Assembly (NCBI RefSeq): GCF_010093065.1
Contig: NZ_CP048113.1
Span: 992,001-1,056,000, forward strand
Length of the DNA stretch: 64,000 nt
Origin: Chitinophaga agri
GTDB taxonomy: Bacteria; Bacteroidota; Bacteroidia; Chitinophagales; Chitinophagaceae
Direction of reading: 5' to 3'
Shown here: positions 27,697 to 36,991 of the stretch, piece by piece
How the letters are laid out: the number at the start of each line of letters is the position of its first letter
Position numbering within the stretch: the first letter of the stretch is position 1
Notes under the pieces: generated by a model
What the model was told of the DNA's origin: nothing
The model's input: the letters and a program-made list of their open reading frames with translations, nothing else
Database searches by the model: none
Translations under genes and position numbers: made by a program

Positions 27697-30294
27697 ATGA
27701 CAATCAACAAAATCCTGCTTTGTTCCGGTATCCTACTGGCTTCCCTGGGGAATGTCGCTGTTGGACAAACCACCACTTCGAAGTACGATCAGCATGAAGT
27801 TTTCGGCCCCCTGTTTTACCCTGCCAATGGTAATGAGTATCGCAGTGCATCAGGTGCACCTGGCCACAAGTACTGGCAAAACCGTGCTGACTACACTATC
27901 AATGTTGTGCTTGACACCGCTACCCATCGTGTAGATGGTTCCGTAGCCATCACCTACAAAAATAACAGCCCGGATAAACTGGGATTCCTCTGGCTCCAGC
28001 TGGATCAGAACATTTACAAGGAAGATTCCAGAGGCGCCGCTACCAGCGTAGTTACCGGCGGCCGTTTTGCTAACCGTAGCTTCACAGAAGGATACAAGAT
28101 CAAGTCTGTAAGCGTTGCCATCAACGGAAAGAAAACAAATGTTAAATATTCTGTTACCGACACCCGTTTACAGCTCATCCTGCCGGAAGACCTGAAAGCG
28201 GACGGTGGCGTTGCCAAAGTATACGTAGACTACGCCTATGAAGTACCCCAGTACGGAACAGACCGTACCGGTCGCCTGAAAACACGCTATGGCTGGGTAT
28301 ACGAAATCGCGCAGTGGTATCCGCGTATGGAGGTATATGATGATATCCTCGGATGGAACTCTATTCCTTACCAGGGCGCTGCTGAGTTTTACCTGGAGTA
28401 TGGCGACTTTGATTACACCATTACGGCGCCTGCTGGTATGGTCGTAGTAGGTTCCGGTGCACTGGTAAATGAGGCGCAGGTACTGACACCTAAGCAACTG
28501 GCGCAACTGGCGAAAGCACGTAACAGCGAGCAGACTGTTATGATCAAAGACAGTGCTGAAGTAGCGGCTGCGAAACCAGGTACTGGCATGCTGTCCTGGC
28601 ATTTCCAGTGCAAGAATGCCCGTGACATCTCCTGGGCCGCTTCTACTGCCTTCATCTGGGATGCGGCCCGTATCAACCTCCCAAGTGGCAAGAAGACCCT
28701 CGCACAGTCAGTATACCCTGTAGAAAGTATTCAGTCATCCAATGGCTGGCAGCGTTCTACCGAATACGTAAAAGGCTGTATCGAATACTATTCCAAACAG
28801 TGGTTTGAGTATAGCTATCCGGTAGCAACCAACGTAGCAGGTATCGTAGGTGGTATGGAATATCCAGGTATCGTATTCTGTTCCTACAGAAGCACCGGCG
28901 GCAGCTTATGGGGTGTAACCGATCACGAGTTCGGCCACAACTGGTTCCCGATGATCGTTGGGTCCAATGAAAGAAAATATGCGTGGATGGATGAAGGTTT
29001 CAACACTTTCATCAACGACGGTTCTACGCAGGCTTTCAATAAAGGTGAATACTATCAGAAACCACAGGGCCAGTCTATGGGCCGTGCCATGAGTGGTGAT
29101 CCGATCATGAGTACACCTGATGTGATACAGAGCAGCTACCTGGGTATCGCCGCTTACTATAAACCTGCAATGGGTCTGGGCATTCTGCGTGACTACATCC
29201 TGGGTAAAGAGCGTTTTGACTATGCATTCCGTACCTATATCAACCGCTGGGCATTCAAACATCCGACTCCATGGGATTTCTTCCGTACAATGGAGAACGT
29301 CGGTGGTGAAGACCTGAGCTGGTTCTGGAGAGGCTGGTACCTCAACTCCTGGAAACTTGATCAGGCAGTTAAAGACGTAAAATACGTAAGCAATGATCCT
29401 GCGAAAGGCGCGCTGATCACGATCGAAAACCTTGACCAGATGGTGCTGCCGGTCGTACTGGCCATCACCGACAGCAAAGGTAAAACCGATACAGTGAAAC
29501 TGCCTGCCGAGATCTGGCAACGTGGTGGTTCCTGGACGTTCAAATTTGATTCGGATTCCCGTCTGACCAAGATCGTAATAGATCCTGATAAGGCATTTCC
29601 TGATGTAGATCCTTCCAACAACGTATGGAGCGGCAGCAGCAAGAAAGTAGCGGCTGACGTTACCGCTACCAGTGTATTGAATAAATATCTGCAGGCGATC
29701 GGTGGTACTGACAAGATAAAAGCGATCAAAGATCAGACACTCACCGCAACTGGTTCCATACAGGGTACTGATATCAAGATGACTAAAAAGATCAAGTCTC
29801 CGGATAAATACCTGCTGGATGTTTTCATCCCTATGATGAACGTACATGCCAGTAAACTGGTGATCAACGGTGACAGCATCTCTGCTGTACAGATGGGCAA
29901 TCCGGTTCCCCTGGATGATGCTGCAAAGAAGCATGTGAAAGCAACCATGACCCTGATCCCGGAGATAGAATACCTGAAAAAAACTGCTGATCTCCAGTTG
30001 TCCCAAAACATCGTGACAGATGAAGATGGCAAAGACAATTATGTGATCACAGTAACAGAAGATGATGAAACAACTACTGAACTGTATTACGATGTGACCA
30101 CCGGTTTACTGAATAAGAAGATCAGCCGTAATGGCGATCAGATCACCGGTGTGATCGAAACAAGTAATTACAAGGAAGTCAATGGTGTGAAATTCCCATA
30201 CCTGCTGATAAACACGATCAGCGGACAAAAAATAGACTTCAAGGTAGACGAGCTTAAAATTAACAGTGGTCTCTCAGATGCTGATTTTAAATAA
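27697..30294 (+). CDS. Secreted M1 family metallopeptidase (aminopeptidase N-like)
   Basis: The start is placed at 27697 ([14 protein letters not shown]), which begins a signal peptide; the frame is open 34 codons upstream. The M1 zinc site is complete: H410-EFG-H414 and E433 (HEXXH-18-E), and the GxMEN exopeptidase motif is represented by GGMEYPG. The N-terminal beta domain and catalytic domain are followed from about residue 640 by a C-terminal extension ending in a strand-rich segment ([25 protein letters not shown]) that looks like a lipoprotein-carrier-type fold. It probably degrades peptides in the periplasm or outside the cell. A strong terminator follows. Confidence 0.92.
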   Translation: MTINKILLCSGILLASLGNVAVGQTTTSKYDQHEVFGPLFYPANGNEYRSASGAPGHKYWQNRADYTINVVLDTATHRVDGSVAITYKNNSPDKLGFLWLQLDQNIYKEDSRGAATSVVTGGRFANRSFTEGYKIKSVSVAINGKKTNVKYSVTDTRLQLILPEDLKADGGVAKVYVDYAYEVPQYGTDRTGRLKTRYGWVYEIAQWYPRMEVYDDILGWNSIPYQGAAEFYLEYGDFDYTITAPAGMVVVGSGALVNEAQVLTPKQLAQLAKARNSEQTVMIKDSAEVAAAKPGTGMLSWHFQCKNARDISWAASTAFIWDAARINLPSGKKTLAQSVYPVESIQSSNGWQRSTEYVKGCIEYYSKQWFEYSYPVATNVAGIVGGMEYPGIVFCSYRSTGGSLWGVTDHEFGHNWFPMIVGSNERKYAWMDEGFNTFINDGSTQAFNKGEYYQKPQGQSMGRAMSGDPIMSTPDVIQSSYLGIAAYYKPAMGLGILRDYILGKERFDYAFRTYINRWAFKHPTPWDFFRTMENVGGEDLSWFWRGWYLNSWKLDQAVKDVKYVSNDPAKGALITIENLDQMVLPVVLAITDSKGKTDTVKLPAEIWQRGGSWTFKFDSDSRLTKIVIDPDKAFPDVDPSNNVWSGSSKKVAADVTATSVLNKYLQAIGGTDKIKAIKDQTLTATGSIQGTDIKMTKKIKSPDKYLLDVFIPMMNVHASKLVINGDSISAVQMGNPVPLDDAAKKHVKATMTLIPEIEYLKKTADLQLSQNIVTDEDGKDNYVITVTEDDETTTELYYDVTTGLLNKKISRNGDQITGVIETSNYKEVNGVKFPYLLINTISGQKIDFKVDELKINSGLSDADFK

Positions 30295-30321
30295 CGTATA
30301 GAGAAAACATTATTTGTTGAA

Positions 30322-30376
30322 GGAGAAGCCCTCCTGCCGGTATGTTCCAATATCGGCGGGAGGGCTTCTCCTTTGT
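30322..30376 (+). terminator. Strong terminator after the M1 peptidase
   Basis: GGAGAAGCCCTCCTGCCG and CGGCGGGAGGGCTTCTCC form a long GC-rich stem with few mismatches and a loop of about 14 bases, followed by TTTG and more T further on. Confidence 0.85.
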
Positions 30377-30512
30377 ACTTTTTTTGCGACTAAATGGTTA
30401 TCTTGTGGTCTAAGGAGGCAATACAGCTATACAGGACAACTTTTGTATCTCGACCTATAACAACACAATACACTACCAAACCCCGGAAGCAATTCCTTTA
30501 AACCCAACGCGA

Positions 30513-32282
30513 ATGACAATAATGGGGACAATTAGAGCGATTACCCTGACCGGTGCAGATACCATTGACCTCAATGAAAGGAACCGAATCATCAAAGTGA
30601 ACATCCTGGCCAGCGTGACAGGTCTGATGGCATTTTTCTTTGGTATTTTCTTTTATATCATCTCCGGTAAACTGGGCCTTTTCCTCGGCACCCTGGTCGA
30701 AGGAACTGCCTGTTTCTACGTCATCTATCTCAATAAGCAACGTAAGTATGATCTGGCAGCTTTCTATCTGCAGATGATCCATAATGCGGCGACACTCTAT
30801 TTCGGATGTATACTCGCCAATATTGTGGAAGCCAGTCTGCTGGCCATCTTCCTCATAGGCACTTCTTTGCTCATCGTGAAAGATAAACTCTTCCGTACGA
30901 CCTGTATCGTCGTCGCATTGATCACACTCGTACTGCTGGAAGTGAACCGCTTCACCGGCATCGTTCCTGCATATGAATTCAATGTGATTAGCACGGTTAT
31001 CATTCACTACTCCGCTATCATGGTGATCGTATCACTCAACATACTTATTATCATGTTCTATGTAAAGCACAACGATGCATTACTTAAAACACAACAGGAA
31101 CACGCGGAAAACCTGGAACAACAGGTGCAGCACAGGACCAGCGAACTTGAAAAGGCCAATCACTATAAAAGTATCTTCCTGCGTGAAACCAATCATGAGA
31201 TCCGTGTGCCGTTGAATGCAATTCACTCCATCAGTCAGTTACTGCTGATGGATGCTGAACGAAATCATGATACCGCTTATATCAAGCATGCGGAACACCT
31301 CTGTGCTGCCAGCCACCAGGCGCTGGACGTCATCAACAATGTACTCGAGCTGTCGCGCATAGACGCTGGCAGATTACACGAAGTGCACAATGAAGCCTTC
31401 GCTATCAGAAGTCTGCTGGAAAATATTGTGGGTACAGGACAGTACATCGCTAAAGCCAAAGGTGTACGGATCATCCTGGATTATAACCGAAGGATGCTAC
31501 CGGCACATCTTGTGACTGATAAGATCAAGCTCACCCAGATCATTAATAACCTGCTCTTCAACGCCGTAAAATTCACCACGAACGACAGCACGGTTACCCT
31601 TGCCGCCAATGTGGAAAATGACCAGTGTTGCATCAGCGTGAGAGATGAAGGTGCAGGCATCAGCAGTGAGAAAATGGCTCCCATCTTTGACCCTTTTATC
31701 ACTGAGTGGAACAGCTTCTCCGGCGGTACGGGATTAGGGCTGCATATTGCACAGCACCTGGCAACCCTGCTGGGCGGGACAATATCCGTGGAAAGTGTCA
31801 TCGGCCAGGGAACCGTCTTCAGTTTTAAATTCCCACTCCGGGCCTGCGCCATGCCGAGCCAGCCGGAAGCAGCGGAAATACGTGCGGATGATTCCATGTA
31901 TGCCGGCGCCAAAGTACTCGTCATTGAAGATGATGACATGAGTCGTATCTACCTGACAAAATATCTCTCAAGACTGGGTTGTGAAGTCGTATCCTGCAAT
32001 GGAGGACTGGATAGTATAGCACAACTCCAGCAATATACACCCGACCTTATCCTCGCTGACAGGCATCTGCCTGATATGGATGCAGAAGAGATCCTTGCCT
32101 ATATCAGGAATGCGCCATTGCTTAAACGTATCCCGGTGATAGTGATGTCCGGCGATGCATTCGAAGAAGACAGATCCGGCGCCATTGAAGCAGGCGCCAT
32201 TGCCTATCTGATCAAACCCATTGACTTCAAACTGCTGAACAGTATCCTCAATAAATGCCTCAATAGCCCCGCTATTATCTGA
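30513..32282 (+). CDS. Hybrid sensor histidine kinase/response regulator, copy 2
   Basis: A 589-residue paralogue of the kinase at 22821, with the same architecture. The membrane region of about six helices spans residues 30-190, followed by a coiled linker. HisKA has H228 (ETNHEIRVPLNAI). HATPase motifs are INNLLFNAVKFT, VRDEGAGIS and GTGLGLHI, and the C-terminal receiver has D516 (LILADRHLPD). An ATG three codons downstream is an alternative start. It lies 156 bases upstream of terpene synthase 2 on the same strand. With no DNA-binding domain, it must pass phosphate to an unlinked output protein. Confidence 0.92.
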   Translation: MTIMGTIRAITLTGADTIDLNERNRIIKVNILASVTGLMAFFFGIFFYIISGKLGLFLGTLVEGTACFYVIYLNKQRKYDLAAFYLQMIHNAATLYFGCILANIVEASLLAIFLIGTSLLIVKDKLFRTTCIVVALITLVLLEVNRFTGIVPAYEFNVISTVIIHYSAIMVIVSLNILIIMFYVKHNDALLKTQQEHAENLEQQVQHRTSELEKANHYKSIFLRETNHEIRVPLNAIHSISQLLLMDAERNHDTAYIKHAEHLCAASHQALDVINNVLELSRIDAGRLHEVHNEAFAIRSLLENIVGTGQYIAKAKGVRIILDYNRRMLPAHLVTDKIKLTQIINNLLFNAVKFTTNDSTVTLAANVENDQCCISVRDEGAGISSEKMAPIFDPFITEWNSFSGGTGLGLHIAQHLATLLGGTISVESVIGQGTVFSFKFPLRACAMPSQPEAAEIRADDSMYAGAKVLVIEDDDMSRIYLTKYLSRLGCEVVSCNGGLDSIAQLQQYTPDLILADRHLPDMDAEEILAYIRNAPLLKRIPVIVMSGDAFEEDRSGAIEAGAIAYLIKPIDFKLLNSILNKCLNSPAII

Positions 32283-32438
32283 TCCTTCCTTACTGTTTAC
32301 CCTGCCTGTCTTTTCCTCATTGACAGCATAAATACCCATTATCCCTGCTTTCCCCCGGTTTAAATGCAGACATATCGCGCTATCACTGTACATTTTTGTC
32401 TGAATTAGTTTTCTCCTCTCATTTTTAAATCCTTTTTT

Positions 32439-33413
32439 ATGCGACAAATTACTGTCCCAACTCTCCATTGCCCTTTTGAGGCGAAGATCAGTCCATTTGT
32501 ACATGAGATTGACCAGCACACATCCTCCTGGCTGCATGAGTTTAACCTGCTACAGTCGGAAGAAGCCTATGACCGGTTCCGGCGGTACAAATTTGCCTGG
32601 ATGACCGCCCGTACTTACCCGGATGCAGACCTCGCCTTCCTCTGTACGGCCAACGACCTTAACACCTGGCTGTTCGTACTGGACGATCTGCTGGATCACG
32701 TTACACCGGAAACTGCTGGTTACCGGGAGCAACAGTACCTCCAGCAGGTCATTAGTGACTTTGTCAATGTGCTGCGGTACGACCGTTCCATTGACAGGGC
32801 GACCAATCCCGTATTAGCAGCCCTTAGCCATTTCTGGGATAATATGCGGCAACTAAGTACTGTTTCCTGGCAGTGCCAGTTCACCCTCAGTCTGAAAGCC
32901 ACCTTCGAAGCGGCTGTCTGGGAGGCCGAGAATGCCAGGCAACACCGGCACCCATCTGTGTTCCAGTATATGCAGATGCGCCCGTTCTTTAGTGGGGCTA
33001 ATCTCGGTACCGATATGCTGGAAGTGGCGGCGGGTACTTACCTGCCCGTTTTCGTGTTGCAGAACGAACAGTTCCAAAAGCTGGTGGACCTGGCGCGCAG
33101 AGCTGTTTGCTGGGCAAATGACCTGTTCTCCCTGTCCAAGGAACTGGCGCATGGCGATGAGCATAACCTGGTCGTAGTGATCGGGCATGAACAGCAAATC
33201 AGTCTCGAAGAGGCTATTGCGCAGACAGCCGCCATCCATAACCGCGAGATCGCTCAGTTCAGTGAGCTGAGAAGCCAGTTACCGTCCTTCGGCAAACAAA
33301 TAGACGCCGCCATTCAGCGGCATCTGGACGCACTGGGTACGATGGTCCGGGGATTCATGGACTGGTCCCTCTACGACACCACCCGTTATGAGTTCAACTA
33401 CACCGCCAGCTGA
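32439..33413 (+). CDS. Class I terpene synthase, copy 2
   Basis: A 324-residue terpene cyclase paralogous to the one at 24648. It has the same N-terminal CPF segment, D82-DLLD in place of DDQFDE at the identical position, and NSE motif N227-DLFSLSKE235. It ends in DTTRYEF, the RY region. Both metal motifs are intact, so it should be active on a prenyl diphosphate. The gene follows hybrid kinase 2 in the same direction with a 156-base gap, and a terminator follows the stop codon. Confidence 0.93.
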   Translation: MRQITVPTLHCPFEAKISPFVHEIDQHTSSWLHEFNLLQSEEAYDRFRRYKFAWMTARTYPDADLAFLCTANDLNTWLFVLDDLLDHVTPETAGYREQQYLQQVISDFVNVLRYDRSIDRATNPVLAALSHFWDNMRQLSTVSWQCQFTLSLKATFEAAVWEAENARQHRHPSVFQYMQMRPFFSGANLGTDMLEVAAGTYLPVFVLQNEQFQKLVDLARRAVCWANDLFSLSKELAHGDEHNLVVVIGHEQQISLEEAIAQTAAIHNREIAQFSELRSQLPSFGKQIDAAIQRHLDALGTMVRGFMDWSLYDTTRYEFNYTAS

Positions 33414-33422
33414 CAATTGTAT

Positions 33423-33449
33423 GCCTGACAGGATACTCTCCTGTCAGGC
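33423..33449 (+). terminator. Terminator after terpene synthase 2
   Basis: GCCTGACAGGA (33423-33433) and TCCTGTCAGGC (33439-33449) form a perfect 11-bp stem with a 5-base loop, followed by TCTTACTT. Confidence 0.8.
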
Positions 33450-33763
33450 TCTTACTTGAATAGCACTCCTCATTATGCCCGCCATATCAGGTGTTATAAA
33501 ATACATAGGAACATCGCCTCAGCACACAGCAAATAAGGATTGCTTAATACTCCGGGGCACTGATTATCAATACCTTTGAAGTAGCTACATTTTGTGTTTG
33601 GTAATGTTTAATATTATTTTATATATTTAATGTCGTTGTAGTGCGGGAGTAATTGAAATTCCCTTCCCGATTGGATCTCTTATACCCTGTTTGCTTTGTG
33701 ACCGAGCCGAACTATTGAAAACTCAAGTCGAAATTTTAATCATATACATATAATCCTGCGATC
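33450..33763 (+). promoter_or_regulatory. Intergenic region with a weak promoter candidate for the actin-like/bactofilin genes
   Basis: About 310 bases contain no ORF. TTTG (33597-33600), 21 bases, then TATATTTA (33622-33629) is an approximate Bacteroidota promoter with an AT-rich spacer. The leader would be about 130 bases. No other structure was recognised. Confidence 0.3.
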
Positions 33764-34816
33764 ATGAAAGTATCACCTATCAGCTTTCCCAGTGTGTTTG
33801 AAACCGCGTTCGGCAACACGGAAAACTCCTCCAAAGACCTGTTGAACGGGCTGAAGATTAAAAAAGATGAAAACTGGTATATTGTCGGAAACCTGGCCAG
33901 ACGTGGTGGTGTCAATCCCGGGCGTATCACCAATGCGGCGCCGCAGGAAGACGACTATGAAATCCTGTTTAAAGCTGCGATGGTCAATGTACTGGACAAA
34001 GTACAGCAACCGCTGTCCGTTACTATGGGCTTCCCTTTTTCCACCTATAATATCTATAAAGGTGCCGCTGAGCAGTTCCTCAACAAACGTCACTTCCTGA
34101 TAGAATACGATACGCATACTTTCAATAACAGGGGCGCGATTAAAAAAGGCATGCTGGATATTGAACGCTTTGAGGTGATCCCGGAGATCGTGGGAGGTAT
34201 TATCGGTTTAAAGAAAACAGTCAACGATCCTAAAGACAATTTCATTGCTGTCAGCTTTGGATTCGGTACGATCGAAGGTGGTATGGCCACGGCTGATGGC
34301 CTGATACACCGTACCTGCTTCAGCTCACATGGTATTAAATACGCCATCAACAACCTGGCCCGTGAACTGAACAAGCAGTACTACCTCGACATGAAAAATG
34401 AGCATCAGCTGGATGATGCCTTCATGAAAGGATCTATCTTTACGAACAGGAAACGTATTGACCTGAAGGATATCCGCAAGGCGCTGCTAACACAATACTA
34501 CAAGGAAGTGGTCTCTCCGCTGATGAGAAACTACTTTACCGATCAGGATTTTGAAAACTGCAGCAAGATATACCTGATGGGTGGCGGTGCTCACTATAAA
34601 GAGCTGACTGACGCATTCGTGGCTGAGTTCAAAGATTTCATCCCGGTGGAGGTCGCCCCTAACCCGGAGAATCTGGTAAGTATCGGTTACCTGTATAACT
34701 CGCTGAGAATGTCAGATGATAAACATCATCGTAGTGTAGGACTTGACCTCGGCAACGCCTCCTCTATCATTTCCATTTTTGAAGAAGAAACTGTATCTGC
34801 TGGCCCAAACTTGTGA
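33764..34816 (+). CDS. Actin-like (ParM/StbA-type) ATPase, apparently circularly permuted
   Basis: The 350-residue sequence follows archaeal/plasmid ParM-like actins from the third strand of subdomain IA onward: ISFPSVFE at residues 6-13, YIVGNLARRGG, TMGFPFSTYN, a phosphate-2 region at about 161-173 (AVSFGFGTIEGG) and an adenosine motif G273-GG. The phosphate-1 hairpin expected at the N-terminus is instead at the very C-terminus, VGLDLGNASSIISIF with D328. A TAA lies in frame upstream of the start, so no N-terminal copy is hidden. In phosphate-2 the usual first Asp is Ser164 and the last is Glu171. The gene overlaps the long form of the bactofilin ORF. Filament formation is inferred. Confidence 0.75.
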   Translation: MKVSPISFPSVFETAFGNTENSSKDLLNGLKIKKDENWYIVGNLARRGGVNPGRITNAAPQEDDYEILFKAAMVNVLDKVQQPLSVTMGFPFSTYNIYKGAAEQFLNKRHFLIEYDTHTFNNRGAIKKGMLDIERFEVIPEIVGGIIGLKKTVNDPKDNFIAVSFGFGTIEGGMATADGLIHRTCFSSHGIKYAINNLARELNKQYYLDMKNEHQLDDAFMKGSIFTNRKRIDLKDIRKALLTQYYKEVVSPLMRNYFTDQDFENCSKIYLMGGGAHYKELTDAFVAEFKDFIPVEVAPNPENLVSIGYLYNSLRMSDDKHHRSVGLDLGNASSIISIFEEETVSAGPNL

Positions 34817-34862
34817 TGTGCTTCCCCTGAAAGACTTAATAAAAAAGGCCCTTGGAAAGGAC

Positions 34863-35264
34863 ATGTTCCTTATCCCCAGCCAGGTGTCCGTGCAAGGCAC
34901 TATAGAATCTATTGTACCCGGACGTGTCGATGGCAATGTGAAAGGAGATGTCCGGACAGCGGGTATGCTGGTGATCGGTAAGAATGCCAGTATCCGCGGG
35001 AATGTTTACGCCACTGATCTCGTTACCTATGGTAAAGTATATGGAGATCTATTTGTCACCAATAAAGCCGTTGTCGGTAATAAAGCCTATGTAAAAGGCG
35101 ACGTCACCGCGCTGATCCTCGAAGTGGAGCAGGACGCTGTCATTGAAGGCGCTATCCGTAAGCATCCAACAGAAGCAGCGGATGTTGTGCCCCCGGTGAC
35201 AGAGGAAGATGAACCGAAGCCACAGGCGGAAGAAGATGAAGAGAAAGCCACTACGTGGTTTTGA
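34863..35264 (+). CDS. Bactofilin family cytoskeletal protein
   Basis: The start is placed at 34863 (MFLIPSQVSVQGTIES), giving 133 residues; the frame is open from 34743, which would overlap the actin-like gene, and a GTG at 34818 is also possible. The core is the right-handed beta-helix typical of bactofilins (PolyA/CcmA): GRVDGNVKGDVRTAGMLVIG, NASIRGNVYATDLVTYGKVY, and so on. The tail is acidic and Pro/Glu-rich. Bactofilins polymerise without nucleotide and act as scaffolds for envelope or chromosome positioning. Adjacency to an actin-like gene suggests a joint cytoskeletal function. Confidence 0.85.
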   Translation: MFLIPSQVSVQGTIESIVPGRVDGNVKGDVRTAGMLVIGKNASIRGNVYATDLVTYGKVYGDLFVTNKAVVGNKAYVKGDVTALILEVEQDAVIEGAIRKHPTEAADVVPPVTEEDEPKPQAEEDEEKATTWF

Positions 35265-35279
35265 AATCAGGAATTAAGA
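35265..35279 (+). repeat. Solo copy of a dispersed 15-bp repeat motif
   Basis: AATCAGGAATTAAGA occurs immediately after the bactofilin stop codon and again in both orientations at 42554-42570 and 42651-42667. Here there is no inverted partner. Confidence 0.6.
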
Positions 35280-35320
35280 CCTAGGAATTGTAATGCAGCG
35301 GAGATCGTTGCGGATATAAC

Positions 35321-35354
35321 TAAAGGGCGTTCACCGATTGTGCAACGCCCTTTA
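35321..35354. terminator. Bidirectional terminator between the bactofilin and Old Yellow Enzyme genes
   Basis: TAAAGGGCGTT (35321-35331) and AACGCCCTTTA (35344-35354) pair perfectly with a 12-base loop; the right arm ends in T for plus-strand and in A-rich for minus-strand transcription. Confidence 0.75.
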
Positions 35355-35393
35355 TCATTATACAATATTACCGGGTATTCCCATCCACTATAC

Positions 35394-36470
35394 TTAATGT
35401 CTCCATTTGGCTCGCTCATACTGTACTGGCCATACAAACGATTCATCTTTCAGTGTATGCGCCGCATGTAACGGGAAATAAGGATTCCTCAATGACTCTC
35501 TCGCTATTAGCACCAGGTCGGCTTTGCCTTCCACGATGATCGACTCGGCTTCTTCCGCTGTGGTGATCATACCAACAGCCCCCGTCAGGATACCCGTTTC
35601 TTTACGGATATGTTCCGCAAATGGCGTCTGGTATAAAGGGCCGACTGTAATCTTCTGATGATGTGTCAAACCCCCGGAAGAGGTATCGATGAGGTCAACA
35701 CCTCTGTCCTTGAGGATAAGGGCCAGCGTGGTGGTTTGTTCCAGATCCCAGCCGCCTTCGGCCCAGTCAGTCGCTGACAGTCTTACGAACAGCGGCAGTG
35801 TGGCCGGCCATACTTCTCTCACCGCATCCACCGTCTCCAGCAGGAACCTGATCCGGTTGGTGAAATCACCTCCGTATTCATCTGTACGCTGATTACTGAG
35901 CGGCGACAGGAACTGGTGTAACAGATAACCGTGTGCTCCATGCAGTTCTGCTACTTTAAAACCAGCTTCCAGCGAGCGTTTGGCAGCGGCTTTAAAATCG
36001 GCAGTGATACGTTTGATCTCTTCTTTTGTCAATGCTATCGGGTGACCATATTTCTCAGAAAAAGGGATCGCGCTGGGTGCATAGATCTCTTTCCAGCCAC
36101 CCTGTTCTACCGGCACCAGCTGAATACCTTTCCACGGCACCGCTGTGCTTGATTTGCGACCTGCATGGGCCAGTTGTATACCAGGTACGGCACCCTGTGC
36201 CGAAATGAAGTCAGTAATGCGTTTTAAGCCTGCAATATGCGCATCGTCCCACAGGCCCAGGTCACTTGGAGAGATCCTACCTTCCGGACTAACTGCTACT
36301 GCTTCTGTTATAATAAGACCGGCTCCGCCTACCGCCCTGCTCCCCAGGTGTACCAGGTGCCAGTCATTCGCGAATCCATCTTTTGCAGTGTATTCGCACA
36401 TCGGAGAAATAGTGATCCTGTTCCTGAATGTAACGTCTCGTATCTGTAACGGTGAAAATAATGCTGCCAT
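35394..36470 (-). CDS. NADH:flavin oxidoreductase of the Old Yellow Enzyme family (YqjM-like)
   Basis: The start is placed at 36470 (MAALFSPLQIRDV), where the TIM barrel begins; the frame runs open for 47 more codons upstream without family similarity. Motifs are those of the YqjM class: FRNRITISPMCEY (N-terminal flavin Cys), HAGRKSS, VAELHGAHGYLLHQFLSPLS, RTDEYGG and NRIRFL. These cytosolic FMN enzymes reduce activated C=C bonds with NAD(P)H. The length (358 aa) is usual. It is a single gene, convergent with the bactofilin gene. Confidence 0.92.
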   Translation of the reverse strand: MAALFSPLQIRDVTFRNRITISPMCEYTAKDGFANDWHLVHLGSRAVGGAGLIITEAVAVSPEGRISPSDLGLWDDAHIAGLKRITDFISAQGAVPGIQLAHAGRKSSTAVPWKGIQLVPVEQGGWKEIYAPSAIPFSEKYGHPIALTKEEIKRITADFKAAAKRSLEAGFKVAELHGAHGYLLHQFLSPLSNQRTDEYGGDFTNRIRFLLETVDAVREVWPATLPLFVRLSATDWAEGGWDLEQTTTLALILKDRGVDLIDTSSGGLTHHQKITVGPLYQTPFAEHIRKETGILTGAVGMITTAEEAESIIVEGKADLVLIARESLRNPYFPLHAAHTLKDESFVWPVQYERAKWRH

Positions 36471-36594
36471 CAGTCTATTGGTTTTAATTTTACGTTTCGG
36501 GAGAAAAGTTAAGCAAATCGGGGCGATTAGAAATGGAGGGGCATTTTCAAAGGGCTTATATTCAGGATTTTGGCAAGAGATAACGCTAAAAAGA

Positions 36595-36626
36595 CAAGAC
36601 CCCCAGGCCAATGCCTGAGGGTCTTG
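36595..36626 (-). terminator. Terminator of the cold-shock gene
   Basis: On the minus strand CAAGACCCTCAGGC pairs with GCCTGGGGGTCTTG around a 4-base loop, followed by TCTTTTT. It ends the cold-shock gene whose stop codon is at 36653. Confidence 0.85.
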
Positions 36627-36652
36627 TTGCCAATTCTATAGAAAAAGCAAAC

Positions 36653-36856
36653 TTAGTCGATACGTCTAACGTTAACAGCGTTCATACCTTTACGGCCTTC
36701 CTGCAGTTCGAACTCTACTCTGTCATCCGCCTGGATTTCGTGAATGAGACCATTAACGTGAACAAAAGACTCCTTATCGGATTCTTCATGGATGATGAAG
36801 CCATAGCCTTTTGTCTCGTTGAAGAACTTTACAGTTCCCTGGAATTTTGTAACCAT
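36653..36856 (-). CDS. Cold-shock domain protein (Csp family)
   Basis: A 67-residue OB-fold protein with both RNA-binding motifs: RNP1 as KGYGFI and RNP2 as SFVHV, in the context GTVKFFNETKGYGFI. Csp proteins bind single-stranded RNA/DNA and act as RNA chaperones or antiterminators. The length is standard and the gene is monocistronic with its own terminator. Confidence 0.97.
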   Translation of the reverse strand: MVTKFQGTVKFFNETKGYGFIIHEESDKESFVHVNGLIHEIQADDRVEFELQEGRKGMNAVNVRRID

Positions 36857-36882
36857 TTTTGAAAATTAAAATTTGTAAAGGA

Positions 36883-36914
36883 TAAAGGTAACCTTAAAAT
36901 AGACCCTTTCCAAA
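36883..36914 (-). promoter_or_regulatory. Candidate promoter of the cold-shock gene
   Basis: On the minus strand TTTG (36914-36911), 20 bases, then TACCTTTA (36890-36883) fits the Bacteroidota promoter pattern with one mismatch. The implied leader is short, about 20 bases. Confidence 0.4.
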
Positions 36915-36991
36915 TAAAACTCATTAATCTTCAATATTCCCCGTGACTTCCGGTAGGTTATACATGCGGTATTTGCTTATGTCAACTAAAC

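Noticed and set aside
28906..30006. 366-codon ORF antisense to the M1 peptidase
   Set aside because: It is an opposite-strand shadow of a gene with complete catalytic motifs and has no family signature.
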